From positions 1 to 64,000 of the forward strand of contig JBHJHD010000018.1 of the NCBI GenBank assembly GCA_050331115.1: a DNA stretch of 64,000 bases. The letters run 5' to 3'. The notes under the pieces were generated by a model. It had not been told where the DNA came from. It searched no databases and was given only the letters and a program-made list of their open reading frames with translations. Origin of the DNA: JBCCAG01 sp050331115 (lineage in GTDB: Bacteria; Cyanobacteriota; Cyanobacteriia; CAKZMO01). The position numbers were made by a program, and so were the translations under genes. Below, piece after piece: positions 23,180 through 31,751 of this stretch; positions within the stretch are counted from its first letter, which is position 1; each line of letters begins with the position of its first letter.

Positions 23180-23827
23180 CTACAGGCCGTGGGACTGCAG
23201 GGTATTGGCCAGCTTCTCCGCCAGCCCTGTCACCCAGCGCTCGTCCTGCGTCGTGTAGCTGCGGGGCGCGTTGGCCCCCAGCACCATGATGCCGCGATCG
23301 CCCAGCGGCTGACAGATCACGCCCTGGGTATTCTCCGGCAGGTAGTCAAACTCCAATCGGCCGGGGTAAAGCGCTAGCTTCACGAGGTAGACCGGGCGCT
23401 GGGTCTCTAGCACCCGCTGAGCTATTACCCCTAGCGTCACCGCCGCCGCCGGCCCTAGAACCCCGCGCCGCAGCAAAACGCGCTGATTGTGCCACACCAC
23501 CACCGACCGGGTCACGGTATTGGTCAGCAGCAGATGCGAGGCCCAGGCCAGCTCTGTTTTCACCGCTTCCGGCAGGGTCTCCACCAGCTCAAACCCCTCT
23601 TCTCCCGCCAGGGTCACCGACTCTGGCGTTACCGGCTGTACCCGCTGCCACAGCAGCCCCGTCAAAATGAGCACCGCGCTGATCACTACCCCCAACACGT
23701 CTGAGCGCGCCTGGCTGTCCGTCAGGGCGGGGGTGAGCAGGCGATTGAGCAGCAGCAGGGTGCCTGCTAGGCCGCCCGCTATAATGGGAAGCTGCCGTAA
23801 AAGCGCGGTTGAGTCTGAATTAGCCAC
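23180..23827 (-). CDS. CCB-type cofactor assembly of complex C subunit B protein
   Basis: A 215-residue membrane protein of the CCB2/CCB4 family. Two N-terminal helices (LPIIAGGLAGTLLLLNRLL; VLGVVISAVLILTGLLWQ) anchor a soluble domain with the conserved block NTVTRSVVVWHNQRVLLRRG and LGANAPRSYTTQDERWVTGL near the end. The family attaches haem ci to cytochrome b6 in the cytochrome b6f complex, at the stromal side of the thylakoid. The start codon is ATG 23827. It is the gene upstream of arsB on the same strand, but a 225-base gap with an operator separates them, so it need not be in the same unit. Confidence 0.82.
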   Translation of the reverse strand: MANSDSTALLRQLPIIAGGLAGTLLLLNRLLTPALTDSQARSDVLGVVISAVLILTGLLWQRVQPVTPESVTLAGEEGFELVETLPEAVKTELAWASHLLLTNTVTRSVVVWHNQRVLLRRGVLGPAAAVTLGVIAQRVLETQRPVYLVKLALYPGRLEFDYLPENTQGVICQPLGDRGIMVLGANAPRSYTTQDERWVTGLAEKLANTLQSHGL

Positions 23828-23946
23828 GTATTAAGCCGAGTATTTAGCGGTTTACACTATCTATTGGTTATTAGCCTGTTGGTTTTAGCATCAGCGCTAT
23901 TTGTAGATTGTAGACACCACAGTAGACATTACAGGAGGACGCATTT

Positions 23947-25272
23947 GTGCTTGAGCTGATTGCAGCGGGACTATTCGCAACATCTGAGCCGCCGCCGCTG
24001 CTGCGATCTACAAATCTATCAGACTGGATTACCCAAGTGCCCCTGCAGGCGCTGCTAGAGCCTCAGGATCAGCCCGATGAAGCGGCCCTGCAGGACCTGC
24101 AGGCCTACCTAGATTTGCTGGAGCGCTACGGCTGGGCAGCAGAAGGGCAGAGCGTCTGGTTTCAGTCGGGGCGTGAGGTGCTGGCCCAGCACCAGGGTAA
24201 GGAACCCCTCTCGGCCGCCTCCTTGACCAAAATTGCCACGACCTTAGTGGCGCTAGAGACCTGGGGCAGCGGTTATCAGTTCGTCACCGGCTTCAGCACC
24301 ACCGGCAATCTAGAGAACGGCGTGCTGCAGGGCGATCTGATTGTGCAGGGGGGCAGCAATCCACTGTTTGTGTGGGAAGAGGCGATCGCGGTGGCCAACC
24401 AGCTCCAGGACCTGGGAGTAGAGCGGGTGACCGGACAGCTGATCGTCACCGGTCCGTTTTTCATGAATTACGAGCTAGACCCCATCGTGGCCGGAACGCT
24501 GCTGCGAACGGCTTTTGACGACGCCCTGTGGACCGGCGAGGTAGCGCAGCAGCACGCCCTCATGCCCGCTGGAACGCCCCGCCCGTCCCTGACTATTGAC
24601 GGGGGCGTGGCGGCCCTAGGCAGCGCCCAAGCGACGAATCTCGCGCCTCGGCCTTTGGTCAATCACTATTCCCTTAGCCTGGGGCAGCTCTTAAAGCTGA
24701 TGAACCTTTACAGCAACAACTTCATGGCGGATCTGCTGGGGGACCTGCTGGGCGGAGGCGCGGCCCTCAGCCGGCAAGCATCGGAGCTGACCGGGGTACC
24801 CTTGAGGGAAATTCAGCTGGCCAATGGATCAGGGCTCGGGGTCGAAAATCGCCTCTCGGCGCGGGCCGCTACGGCGATGCTGCAGGCGATTCAGGGCCGG
24901 CTGCGGCTGCAGAACATGGGGGTGGCCGATGTCTTTCCCGTGGCGGGCCTGGACGTGGGTACCCTGCAGGGCCGCGATATCCCCAGCTCGGCAGCCGTTA
25001 AAACGGGTACCCTAGCCGCCGTCAGCGCCCTAGCCGGTGTCCTGCCCACCCGCGATCGCGGGCTGGTGTGGTTTTCCATCATTAATTCTGGCAGCAATCT
25101 GGTTGAGCTTAGGGCCCAGCAGGACTACCTGCTCCAAGACCTCGCCCAAATTTGGGGCGCGGCGGCGTTGGCAAACGTACCCTCTCGGCAGCGCGAGGTG
25201 CTGGGGGACCCAGGGCGGGTCGAGCCCCTGGCAGAGGCGCTCAGTCGCAATCAGACGATTACGGAACGATAG
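23947..25272 (+). CDS. dacB: D-alanyl-D-alanine carboxypeptidase/endopeptidase, PBP4 type
   Basis: A 441-residue class C penicillin-binding protein that trims D-Ala from peptidoglycan stems or cuts D-Ala cross-links in the periplasm. Catalytic motifs in order: SLTK at residues 92-95, the YSNN motif in the segment LMNLYSNNFMADLLGDLLGG, and AVKTGTLAAV. The start is GTG 23947, preceded by GGAGG about eight bases upstream. The N-terminus is only weakly hydrophobic, so the export signal is short or atypical. It is followed by the pentapeptide-repeat gene, with 70 bases between. Penicillin binding is expected from the motifs. Confidence 0.88.
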   Translation: MLELIAAGLFATSEPPPLLRSTNLSDWITQVPLQALLEPQDQPDEAALQDLQAYLDLLERYGWAAEGQSVWFQSGREVLAQHQGKEPLSAASLTKIATTLVALETWGSGYQFVTGFSTTGNLENGVLQGDLIVQGGSNPLFVWEEAIAVANQLQDLGVERVTGQLIVTGPFFMNYELDPIVAGTLLRTAFDDALWTGEVAQQHALMPAGTPRPSLTIDGGVAALGSAQATNLAPRPLVNHYSLSLGQLLKLMNLYSNNFMADLLGDLLGGGAALSRQASELTGVPLREIQLANGSGLGVENRLSARAATAMLQAIQGRLRLQNMGVADVFPVAGLDVGTLQGRDIPSSAAVKTGTLAAVSALAGVLPTRDRGLVWFSIINSGSNLVELRAQQDYLLQDLAQIWGAAALANVPSRQREVLGDPGRVEPLAEALSRNQTITER

Positions 25273-25342
25273 CGAGACGCCGCTGAGGGGTTGTCTACAC
25301 TGGTTGTCTACACTGGAGGTACATCGACAAAAGGACGTCGCT

Positions 25343-26338
25343 ATGGTGGCCTGGACATTAGATAAGCGAGACATTCGCGCCTTCGCAATTGTGGCCACTT
25401 TCGTGACGCTGCTGGCGGGCATTGGCCTGGCCTTACTTTCTCGCCAGGTGGTCAAAGCCAAGCGCGTCAGCCGGCTGCTGGAGACCGGCAGCTGCGACAG
25501 CTGTGATTTAGACGGCATTACCCTACGCCAGGCGGATTTGGCAAACACCAGCGTCCACGACGCCAGCCTCCGAGACGTGAATCTGGCAGAGGCTGACATG
25601 GGCGGCATTAACCTGGCAGAGTCGGTGCTCAGCGGGGCAAACCTGACGCGCGCTAACCTGTCGGGAGCGGACCTGAGCGGGGCCGTGCTCAGCGGCGCAG
25701 TCCTCAATGAGGCCATTTTGATCCAGGCCGATCTGCGCGGCACCTACATCGGCGATGCTTCCCTAGTAGAAGCCATTCTCGATGACGCCGTGCTGGGGGA
25801 CGCTATCCTGACGCGCACTAGTCTGCGCGGCGCCCATCTCGGGGGCGCTAACCTGCAGCGGGCGGACCTAGGCGGCGCAGACCTGCGGGAGGCGCGGCTG
25901 CGGGAGGCGCAGATGGTGCGCATCAATTTAGGGGATGCAGATCTCGATGGTGCCGACCTGTTTGGCGCCGATCTGCGGCGGGCGGACCTGCGTCGGGCCT
26001 CCCTTAGGCGGGCGGACCTGCGCAAGGCTAACCTGAGGGACGCCAATCTCAGCAGCGCCAACCTCTCTAAAACCGACCTATCTGAAACCAACCTGTCTCG
26101 GACGTTTTTTAGGGAGACCGATCTCTCACAGGCGGTGCTGCGCGGCAGCAATCTCCGCAGTGCGGCCCTGTTCCAAGCTAATTTGCGGGGCGCCGATTTA
26201 CGAGAGACCCTGCTTCAGGGCACCAACTTCCGCCGGGCAGACCTGACGGACGCCAATTTAGAGGGTGTGGACTTGAGCAGCGCCCTCCTCTGTGACACCC
26301 AGATGCCCAACGGCGCGGTTTCAGACCGAGACTGCTAG
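25343..26338 (+). CDS. Membrane-anchored pentapeptide-repeat protein
   Basis: A 331-residue protein. ATG 25343 with AAGGA nine bases upstream is the start; the frame is open much further back but there it overlaps the previous gene. Residues 10-30 (AFAIVATFVTLLAGIGLALL) are one membrane helix. From residue 50 the chain is built almost wholly of A(D/N)LxX pentapeptides such as ADLRRADLRRASLRRADLRK, more than 40 copies, folding as a right-handed square helix. A CDSCDLDG lead-in is typical of cyanobacterial forms. Such proteins may mimic DNA or act as scaffolds; nothing in the sequence selects one role. The VIT/VWA gene follows after 83 bases. Confidence 0.88.
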   Translation: MVAWTLDKRDIRAFAIVATFVTLLAGIGLALLSRQVVKAKRVSRLLETGSCDSCDLDGITLRQADLANTSVHDASLRDVNLAEADMGGINLAESVLSGANLTRANLSGADLSGAVLSGAVLNEAILIQADLRGTYIGDASLVEAILDDAVLGDAILTRTSLRGAHLGGANLQRADLGGADLREARLREAQMVRINLGDADLDGADLFGADLRRADLRRASLRRADLRKANLRDANLSSANLSKTDLSETNLSRTFFRETDLSQAVLRGSNLRSAALFQANLRGADLRETLLQGTNFRRADLTDANLEGVDLSSALLCDTQMPNGAVSDRDC

Positions 26339-26421
26339 AGCTGGTTGCGTTTTTTGAAACTCTGGCGGCGGCGAGCGGGCTGCCGTGCCAGAGTAGGGGC
26401 GATGTTGCTGAGTAAGAGCCC

Positions 26422-29013
26422 ATGAAAACCCGACCGCCGATCGCCCCTAAAAACCGGTTTAAGGCCTTTGGAAAGGCGGCACCCCTGGCTGTGGTAGCGC
26501 TAGTGCCCGCTGCCGCGATCGCGATCGTGGGGCTCAGGTCAATCTCAGTGGCGCAGATTTTAGGGACCCAGATTTCAGAAAACCAGACTTTAGGGGCACA
26601 GACGCCGGGGCGCAGGCTGCCGGTCGCTGAGCCCTATGGGGCCGAGCCGGCAAGCCCGGCAGACGCAGCGGCCCCGCAGCCCTCGGGGCTCTATGCCTCC
26701 GAAGGGCAGGCTTTCACGCTGCAGCACACCGACATGCAGGCCCAGATCAGCGGCAATTTGGCTCGCGTCGAGGTCACCCAGACCTTTGAAAATCCGTTTG
26801 ATGAGGCTTTGGAAGCGGTCTATGTCTTTCCGCTGCCGGACGAGGCCGCCGTAGACGATATGGAGATTCGCGTTGGCGATCGCGTTATTCAGGGGGACAT
26901 CAAGCGCCGAGAAGAGGCCCAAGAAATCTACGACCAGGCCCAGGAGGAAGGGCGTACGGCGGGGCTGCTAGAGCAAGAGCGGGCCAATATCTTCACCCAG
27001 TCGGTGGCCAACATTCGACCTGGAGAAGCGGTTGAGGTCACCCTGCGCTATACCGAGTCCCTGACCTTTGAAGGCGACAGCTACGAATTTGTGTTTCCCA
27101 CGGTGGTGGGGCCGCGCTACATCCCTGGTAGCCCGCTTGGGGAGGTATCAGAAGCGGGTACCGACCAGGTGCCCGACGCGGGTCGCATCACGCCCCCCAT
27201 ACTGCCGCCGGAGGTGCGCTCAGGCCACGACCTGTCGGCCACGGTGCGCTTCGACGGCGACATGCCCATTCAGGGGGTGCGATCGCCGTCCCACGAGCTT
27301 TTAGTCTCAGACCGCGTCAGAAGCGAGGGCGGCGTCCTGGAGACGACTCAGGTGCAGCTCGCCCCCAACGACACTATCCCCAACAAAGACTTCATTCTCC
27401 GCTACCGGGTCAGCGGCGAAACCACCCAGGCCGCCCTGCTCACCCAAGCTGACGACCGGGGCGGTCACTTTGCCTTCTACCTAATTCCGGCATTGGACTA
27501 TCGCCCAGAGGAGATCGTGCCTAAGGATGTGGTGTTCCTGATTGACACCTCCGGCTCCCAGCAGGGCGCGCCCCTGGCCCAGTCGAAGCGGCTGATGGCC
27601 CGCATGCTGGAGGGTCTCAACCCCGACGACACCTTTACGATAATCGACTTTGCCAACACCACCACCCGGCTGTCGCCGACGCCCTTGGCCAACACCGCCA
27701 ATAACCGCCGCCGCGCCGCTCAGTACGTGGAGACTCTCACCGCCAGCGGCGGCACCGAGCTACTCAACGGCGTCAAGGCAGTACTCAGCTTTCCCCCGGC
27801 ACCAGAAGGGCGGTTGCGCAGTGTGGTGCTGCTCACCGACGGCTATATCGGTAATGAGGCAGCGGTGATTGACGAGGTGCGGCTGCAGCTGCAGGCAGGC
27901 AACCGGCTCTATAGCTTTGGGGTGGGCAGTTCGGTCAACCGCTTTTTGCTGGACCGGCTGGGAGAAGTGGGCCGCGGGCTATCGCTGGCGGTGCGGCAGG
28001 ACGAGCCGGTGGAGGCGGTGATCGATCGCTTCTTGGGCCGCATCAGCAACCCGGTGCTCACCAACCTAGAGGTCACCTGGGAGGGCGTAGGCGATTCCGT
28101 TATCTATCCCCAAGCCCCGCCTGACCTGTTCGACCAGCAGCCCCTGGTAATCTTTGGGCGCGTGGGCGATCGCCAGCCGGGCAGGCTGCGGGTCACCGGC
28201 ACCCTAGCCAACGGTGAACCCTACGAGACGGTGCTACCCGTACGGTTTGACGAGGCGGGTAACCCGGCGATCGCCCAGCTCTGGGGACGCGCCCGCATTA
28301 AGGATGCCATGCTCGACATGGCAGGCGGCGAGACGGTGTCTGGCGTGGAGGCCGTGACTCAGACGGCCCTGGACTACCGGCTGCTGTCGGCCTACACGGC
28401 GTTTGTGGCCGTGAGTGAAGAGGTGCGGGTAGACCCGGACGGCACCCGGCGCCGGGTAGAGGTGCCTGTGGCGCTGCCGGAGGGGGTGAGCTACGAGGGG
28501 ATCTTTGGTCCAGGCTCAGCAGAGACGGGCGCTGTGCCGACCGGCGCCGCAGCGTCCAGATTGCAGAGCGCGCCAGCACCGATGACGGGGGCCGATATGT
28601 CGTCCCCGCGCATGCCGGCTCTGCCTACGGCCCCGCCCGTTGCTGAGTCTACGATTGCGCCAGAAGCAGAGTCTGCTGAGGCCCAGGTCAGCGTTGAGGT
28701 CGAGGGCCTTGACGTCACCCTAGACGCTGAGACGCGCCAGCAGCTCGTGGCGTCGCTAGAGGCGCAGCTTCAGGGCGTGGCCGCCTCTGGGGCCGCCTCT
28801 GGAACCGCCTCTGGAACCGCCTCTGAGGCTGGCGCTGCGGTATGGCGGTTACGCCTGCAACAGGGTCGGGTGGTGCAGGTGCTGCTGGATGAGGAAGCGA
28901 CAACGCTGCAGGCGCGATCGCTGCTGACTGAACTGCGGCAGCGGCTGCAGGGATGGCGATCGCCCGTGGGCCTTGAGGGCTTGGTGCGGGTGAGCATCGA
29001 GATCGGTGGGTAG
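26422..29013 (+). CDS. VIT and VWA domain protein
   Basis: An 863-residue exported protein. A signal region (PLAVVALVPAAAIAIVGL) is followed by a VIT domain (residues 90-220: VEVTQTFENPFDEALEAVYV; DIKRREEAQEIYDQA; LRYTESLTFEGDSYEFVFPT) and a von Willebrand A domain with a complete MIDAS (VVFLIDTSGSQQG, ASGGTELLNG, LLTDGYIGN). The rest is a beta-rich region and an Ala/Gly linker built from a 12-base repeat (AASGTASGTASEAG). The architecture is that of inter-alpha-trypsin-inhibitor heavy-chain-like bacterial surface proteins that bind ligands through a metal ion. There is no PEP-CTERM or LPXTG tail. Together with the pentapeptide gene it may form a surface-associated unit. Confidence 0.88.
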   Translation: MKTRPPIAPKNRFKAFGKAAPLAVVALVPAAAIAIVGLRSISVAQILGTQISENQTLGAQTPGRRLPVAEPYGAEPASPADAAAPQPSGLYASEGQAFTLQHTDMQAQISGNLARVEVTQTFENPFDEALEAVYVFPLPDEAAVDDMEIRVGDRVIQGDIKRREEAQEIYDQAQEEGRTAGLLEQERANIFTQSVANIRPGEAVEVTLRYTESLTFEGDSYEFVFPTVVGPRYIPGSPLGEVSEAGTDQVPDAGRITPPILPPEVRSGHDLSATVRFDGDMPIQGVRSPSHELLVSDRVRSEGGVLETTQVQLAPNDTIPNKDFILRYRVSGETTQAALLTQADDRGGHFAFYLIPALDYRPEEIVPKDVVFLIDTSGSQQGAPLAQSKRLMARMLEGLNPDDTFTIIDFANTTTRLSPTPLANTANNRRRAAQYVETLTASGGTELLNGVKAVLSFPPAPEGRLRSVVLLTDGYIGNEAAVIDEVRLQLQAGNRLYSFGVGSSVNRFLLDRLGEVGRGLSLAVRQDEPVEAVIDRFLGRISNPVLTNLEVTWEGVGDSVIYPQAPPDLFDQQPLVIFGRVGDRQPGRLRVTGTLANGEPYETVLPVRFDEAGNPAIAQLWGRARIKDAMLDMAGGETVSGVEAVTQTALDYRLLSAYTAFVAVSEEVRVDPDGTRRRVEVPVALPEGVSYEGIFGPGSAETGAVPTGAAASRLQSAPAPMTGADMSSPRMPALPTAPPVAESTIAPEAESAEAQVSVEVEGLDVTLDAETRQQLVASLEAQLQGVAASGAASGTASGTASEAGAAVWRLRLQQGRVVQVLLDEEATTLQARSLLTELRQRLQGWRSPVGLEGLVRVSIEIGG

Positions 29014-29184
29014 CGCTAGCGTTCCTCTCGTGCAGCTAGAGCTTACCTAAACTGAGTTTTGGGTTCAGAGCGGCTTCAGCCCAGCGCTGTTCACGCTTCT
29101 CAGTGAACAGCGCTGGTACTCGACATCGCTCACGCCGGCTGCTGCCGCGTCAAGCCTGAACCCACCTCAAGACGAGCTAATTCT

Positions 29185-29553
29185 ATGGAAGCGTCTACCC
29201 CTAATCCCCTCACTCCCCTGGCGCTGCTTAAGAAGCAGCTGATTGCAGACGGCATCACCAGCTTCAAAGCCATTGCCGAGGCGCTTCATCAGCAAAAGCA
29301 GCGCCAAAGCCAGATGGGCCTCTACTCCCAGGATCGCTATACCCTGGGGGGCAGTGATACCGAGGCCGTCGTCTCGCCCTCAACCGGCCAGATGCACAAC
29401 TCGGTTTTGTGGTGCATCAACCACTACACCGGGCTAAACCGCAACCGCAGCGTCATTCGCAAGGTAGCTGAGGCCGTCCAAACCTGCGGTGCGGGGTCGG
29501 GTACCTCTGCGCTCTCGGGGGGCATGAGCGCCACTTCTTTACGCTATCTATAG
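29185..29553 (+). pseudogene. Truncated alpha-oxoamine synthase remnant
   Basis: A 122-codon open frame whose whole length resembles only the first quarter of a PLP-dependent alpha-oxoamine synthase (KBL, 8-amino-7-oxononanoate or 5-aminolevulinate synthase type). The key stretch is SVLWCINHYTGLNRNRSVIR then AEAVQTCGAGSGTSALSG, matching the NDYLG...AGAGGTR...SGT region. The catalytic domain with the pyridoxal lysine is absent and the frame stops in SLRYL before a hairpin terminator. No continuation is visible in other frames. It may be a decayed gene or a small protein captured from one. Conservation elsewhere would decide. Confidence 0.6.
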
Positions 29554-29565
29554 CCTCTGCGACCT

Positions 29566-29589
29566 TGATGCCCCATTAACGGGGCATCA
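29566..29589 (+). terminator. Hairpin after the synthase remnant
   Basis: Perfect nine-pair stem TGATGCCCC with GGGGCATCA and loop ATTAAC, 13 bases after the stop. The following TTAAT is weakly U-rich. It separates the remnant from gnd. Confidence 0.65.
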
Positions 29590-29754
29590 TTAATCGCATC
29601 TTCATGATCTATCGCTATAACTAACTATGGGAGTTAGTCAGACATCAAACCCTGACCCAAGCCTAAAGAAAGTCTTTGGAGGGACAGACCTTTCGGATAA
29701 TCTTGACTACTCTGGAACAGACATCTTCATATTTGGTAAAGAGGTATAGCGTAA

Positions 29755-31161
29755 ATGGCACAGAGCTTTGGTTTAATCGGCCTAGCCGTTATGGGAGAGA
29801 ACCTGGCGCTCAACGTAGAGCGCAACGGGTTTCCTGTTGCAGTCTACAACCGCACCGCTGAGAAGACTGAGCGCTTTATGGCGGAGCGAGCCGAAGGAAA
29901 GAATATTAAAGCCACTTACTCTCTAGAGGATTTTGTTAAGTCCCTCGAGCGGCCTCGCAGAATTTTAGTCATGGTCAAAGCCGGTGGTCCCGTTGACGCC
30001 GTCATCGATCAGCTTAAGCCGCTGCTGCAGGAAGACGACATGATCATCGACGGCGGCAACTCCCTCTACGAAGACACGGAGCGCCGCGTCAAGGACCTAG
30101 AGTCTGCCGGACTCAGCTTCATCGGCATGGGGGTCAGCGGGGGTGAAGAAGGGGCGCTTAACGGGCCTAGCCTGATGCCGGGGGGCACCAAGGCCGCCTA
30201 CGAAGCTATTGAGCCCATCGTCAATAAGATTGCCGCGCAGGTCGACGACGGCCCCTGCGTCACCTACATCGGACCGGGCGGGGCCGGGCATTACGTGAAG
30301 ATGGTGCACAACGGCATCGAGTACGGCGATATGCAGCTGATTGCAGAAGCCTACGACCTGCTGAAGAACGTTGCGGGTTTGAGCAACGACGAACTGCACG
30401 AGGTGTTTGCCCAGTGGAACACTACCGAAGAGCTCGACTCCTTCTTAATTGAAATCACCGCCGAGATCTTCACCAAAATGGACCCTGAGACGGATAAATC
30501 CACCGTCGACATCATTCTCGATTCGGCCAGCCAAAAAGGAACCGGCCGCTGGACCGTAGTCAGCGCGCTGGAAATGGGGGTCCCTGTTCCCACTATCTTC
30601 GCCGCCGTCAATGCGCGGGTGATGTCCTCCTATAAAGAGGAGCGGGTTGCCGCATCCAAGCAGCTCGAGGGGCCTGAGGCCAAGTACCAGGGCGACGCTA
30701 AAGCCCTCGTCAACAAGATTAGAGACGCGCTCTACTGCTCAAAGATTTGCTCCTACGCCCAGGGCATGGCGCTGTTGAGCAAGGCGTCGGATGAGTTTGG
30801 TTACGACCTCGACCTGGGGGAGACGGCCCGCATCTGGAAGGGCGGCTGCATCATCCGGGCTCGCTTCCTCGACAAGATTAAAGAGGCTTACCACCAAAAC
30901 CCCAAGCTAGCTAACCTGCTGCTAGCCCCCGAGTTCATCCAAACAATTCTCGATCGCCAACAGGCCTGGCGTGAGGTGCTGACCACGGCAAATACCTTAG
31001 GTATTGCGGTGCCGGCTTTTAGCGCTTCCCTCGACTACTTCGATAGCTACCGCCGCGGGGTGCTGCCGCAAAATCTCACCCAGGCTCAGCGGGACTACTT
31101 CGGAGCCCATACCTACAAGCGGGTCGATAAGGAAGGTACGTTCCACACCCAGTGGTTTTAG
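29755..31161 (+). CDS. gnd: 6-phosphogluconate dehydrogenase, decarboxylating
   Basis: A 468-residue cytoplasmic enzyme of the oxidative pentose phosphate pathway, converting 6-phosphogluconate and NADP to ribulose 5-phosphate, CO2 and NADPH, the main source of reductant in the dark. Features are the NADP loop GLAVMGENLALN, NRT (Arg for the 2'-phosphate), the signature DGGNSLYEDT, GVSGGEEGALNGPSLMPGG, the catalytic lysine segment GHYVKMVHNGIEYGDMQ and the C-terminal THTYKRVD-like AHTYKRVDKEG tail. Length is standard. It is transcribed alone, after a 200-base leader, and followed by a repeat-rich spacer. Confidence 0.97.
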   Translation: MAQSFGLIGLAVMGENLALNVERNGFPVAVYNRTAEKTERFMAERAEGKNIKATYSLEDFVKSLERPRRILVMVKAGGPVDAVIDQLKPLLQEDDMIIDGGNSLYEDTERRVKDLESAGLSFIGMGVSGGEEGALNGPSLMPGGTKAAYEAIEPIVNKIAAQVDDGPCVTYIGPGGAGHYVKMVHNGIEYGDMQLIAEAYDLLKNVAGLSNDELHEVFAQWNTTEELDSFLIEITAEIFTKMDPETDKSTVDIILDSASQKGTGRWTVVSALEMGVPVPTIFAAVNARVMSSYKEERVAASKQLEGPEAKYQGDAKALVNKIRDALYCSKICSYAQGMALLSKASDEFGYDLDLGETARIWKGGCIIRARFLDKIKEAYHQNPKLANLLLAPEFIQTILDRQQAWREVLTTANTLGIAVPAFSASLDYFDSYRRGVLPQNLTQAQRDYFGAHTYKRVDKEGTFHTQWF

Positions 31162-31176
31162 GTGGGCTCGCGCTGC

Positions 31177-31208
31177 GATCGCAGCCCATCTAGATCGCAG
31201 CCCATCTA
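31177..31208. repeat. 16-bp tandem duplication
   Basis: GATCGCAGCCCATCTA occurs twice, exactly and adjacent, at 31177-31192 and 31193-31208, just after gnd. It overlaps a HIP1-like GCGATCGC. The period again equals 16. Confidence 0.93.
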
Positions 31209-31210
31209 GT

Positions 31211-31320
31211 ACGTTGCCCCAGTGGTTTAGGACAGCGCGATTGGCCCAAAGCCTTGGCGTCTCGTAGACAGCTGGGCGCGCAATTGTCCCAATGCAGCAG
31301 GGCAATTGCGATGGCGCGAG
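31211..31320. repeat. Dispersed hairpin repeat, copy B
   Basis: Aligns along its length with copies A (13361) and C (31449). Shared blocks: CCCAGT-GTTTAGGACA, TTGGCCCAAAGCCTTGGCGT, GCTGGGCGCGCAATTGTCCC and GGGCAATTGC. The 3' hairpin is GCAATTG (31280-31286) with CAATTGC (31303-31309), extended by CCC/GGG. Confidence 0.8.
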
Positions 31321-31448
31321 GCCTCAAACCCGATAGGTCGCCATTGGTGACCGAATAGACGCAGTCGGGCCTCAGCAAATTCATCAGCGCGGGCAGCAAG
31401 GGGTAAACCTCTGCTGCCCGCGCTTTTGCGAACAGCTTTATCCCCTCT

Positions 31449-31561
31449 ATTGCACTGGCCCAGTTGCTTAGGACAATCCAGTCGGCTAAACCCTTGACGT
31501 TATCTTGTGCAACTGGGCGCGCAAATGCCCTAATGCATCAAGGCATTTGCCGTAGGACGAG
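31449..31561. repeat. Dispersed hairpin repeat, copy C
   Basis: Same element as A and B. GCCCAGTTGC near 31459 pairs with GCAACTGGGC near 31508 (ten perfect pairs), and GCAAATGCC (31521-31529) pairs with GGCATTTGC (31542-31550). Two copies (B and C) thus lie 130 bases apart in one spacer. Noncoding. Confidence 0.8.
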
Positions 31562-31751
31562 ACTTTCGACTCAAAGTCCGACGCCACATAGATCATAGGA
31601 CACACAAAGGCCTGAACAAATCTGTACCTCACGCAATTGAAAATTGCTATAACGTTATAATCTTGGCGTTATTCTCGGCCTTTTGTCCCCGAGATAGCTA
31701 TTCTAGTTAAAGTCAACAGGGGTACCCCCCACCATTCCCCGCTAAACCGCT

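Noticed and set aside
25030..25743. Open frame antisense to the pentapeptide gene
   Set aside because: Its Ser/Arg-rich repeats mirror the A(D/N)LxX repeats on the coding strand.
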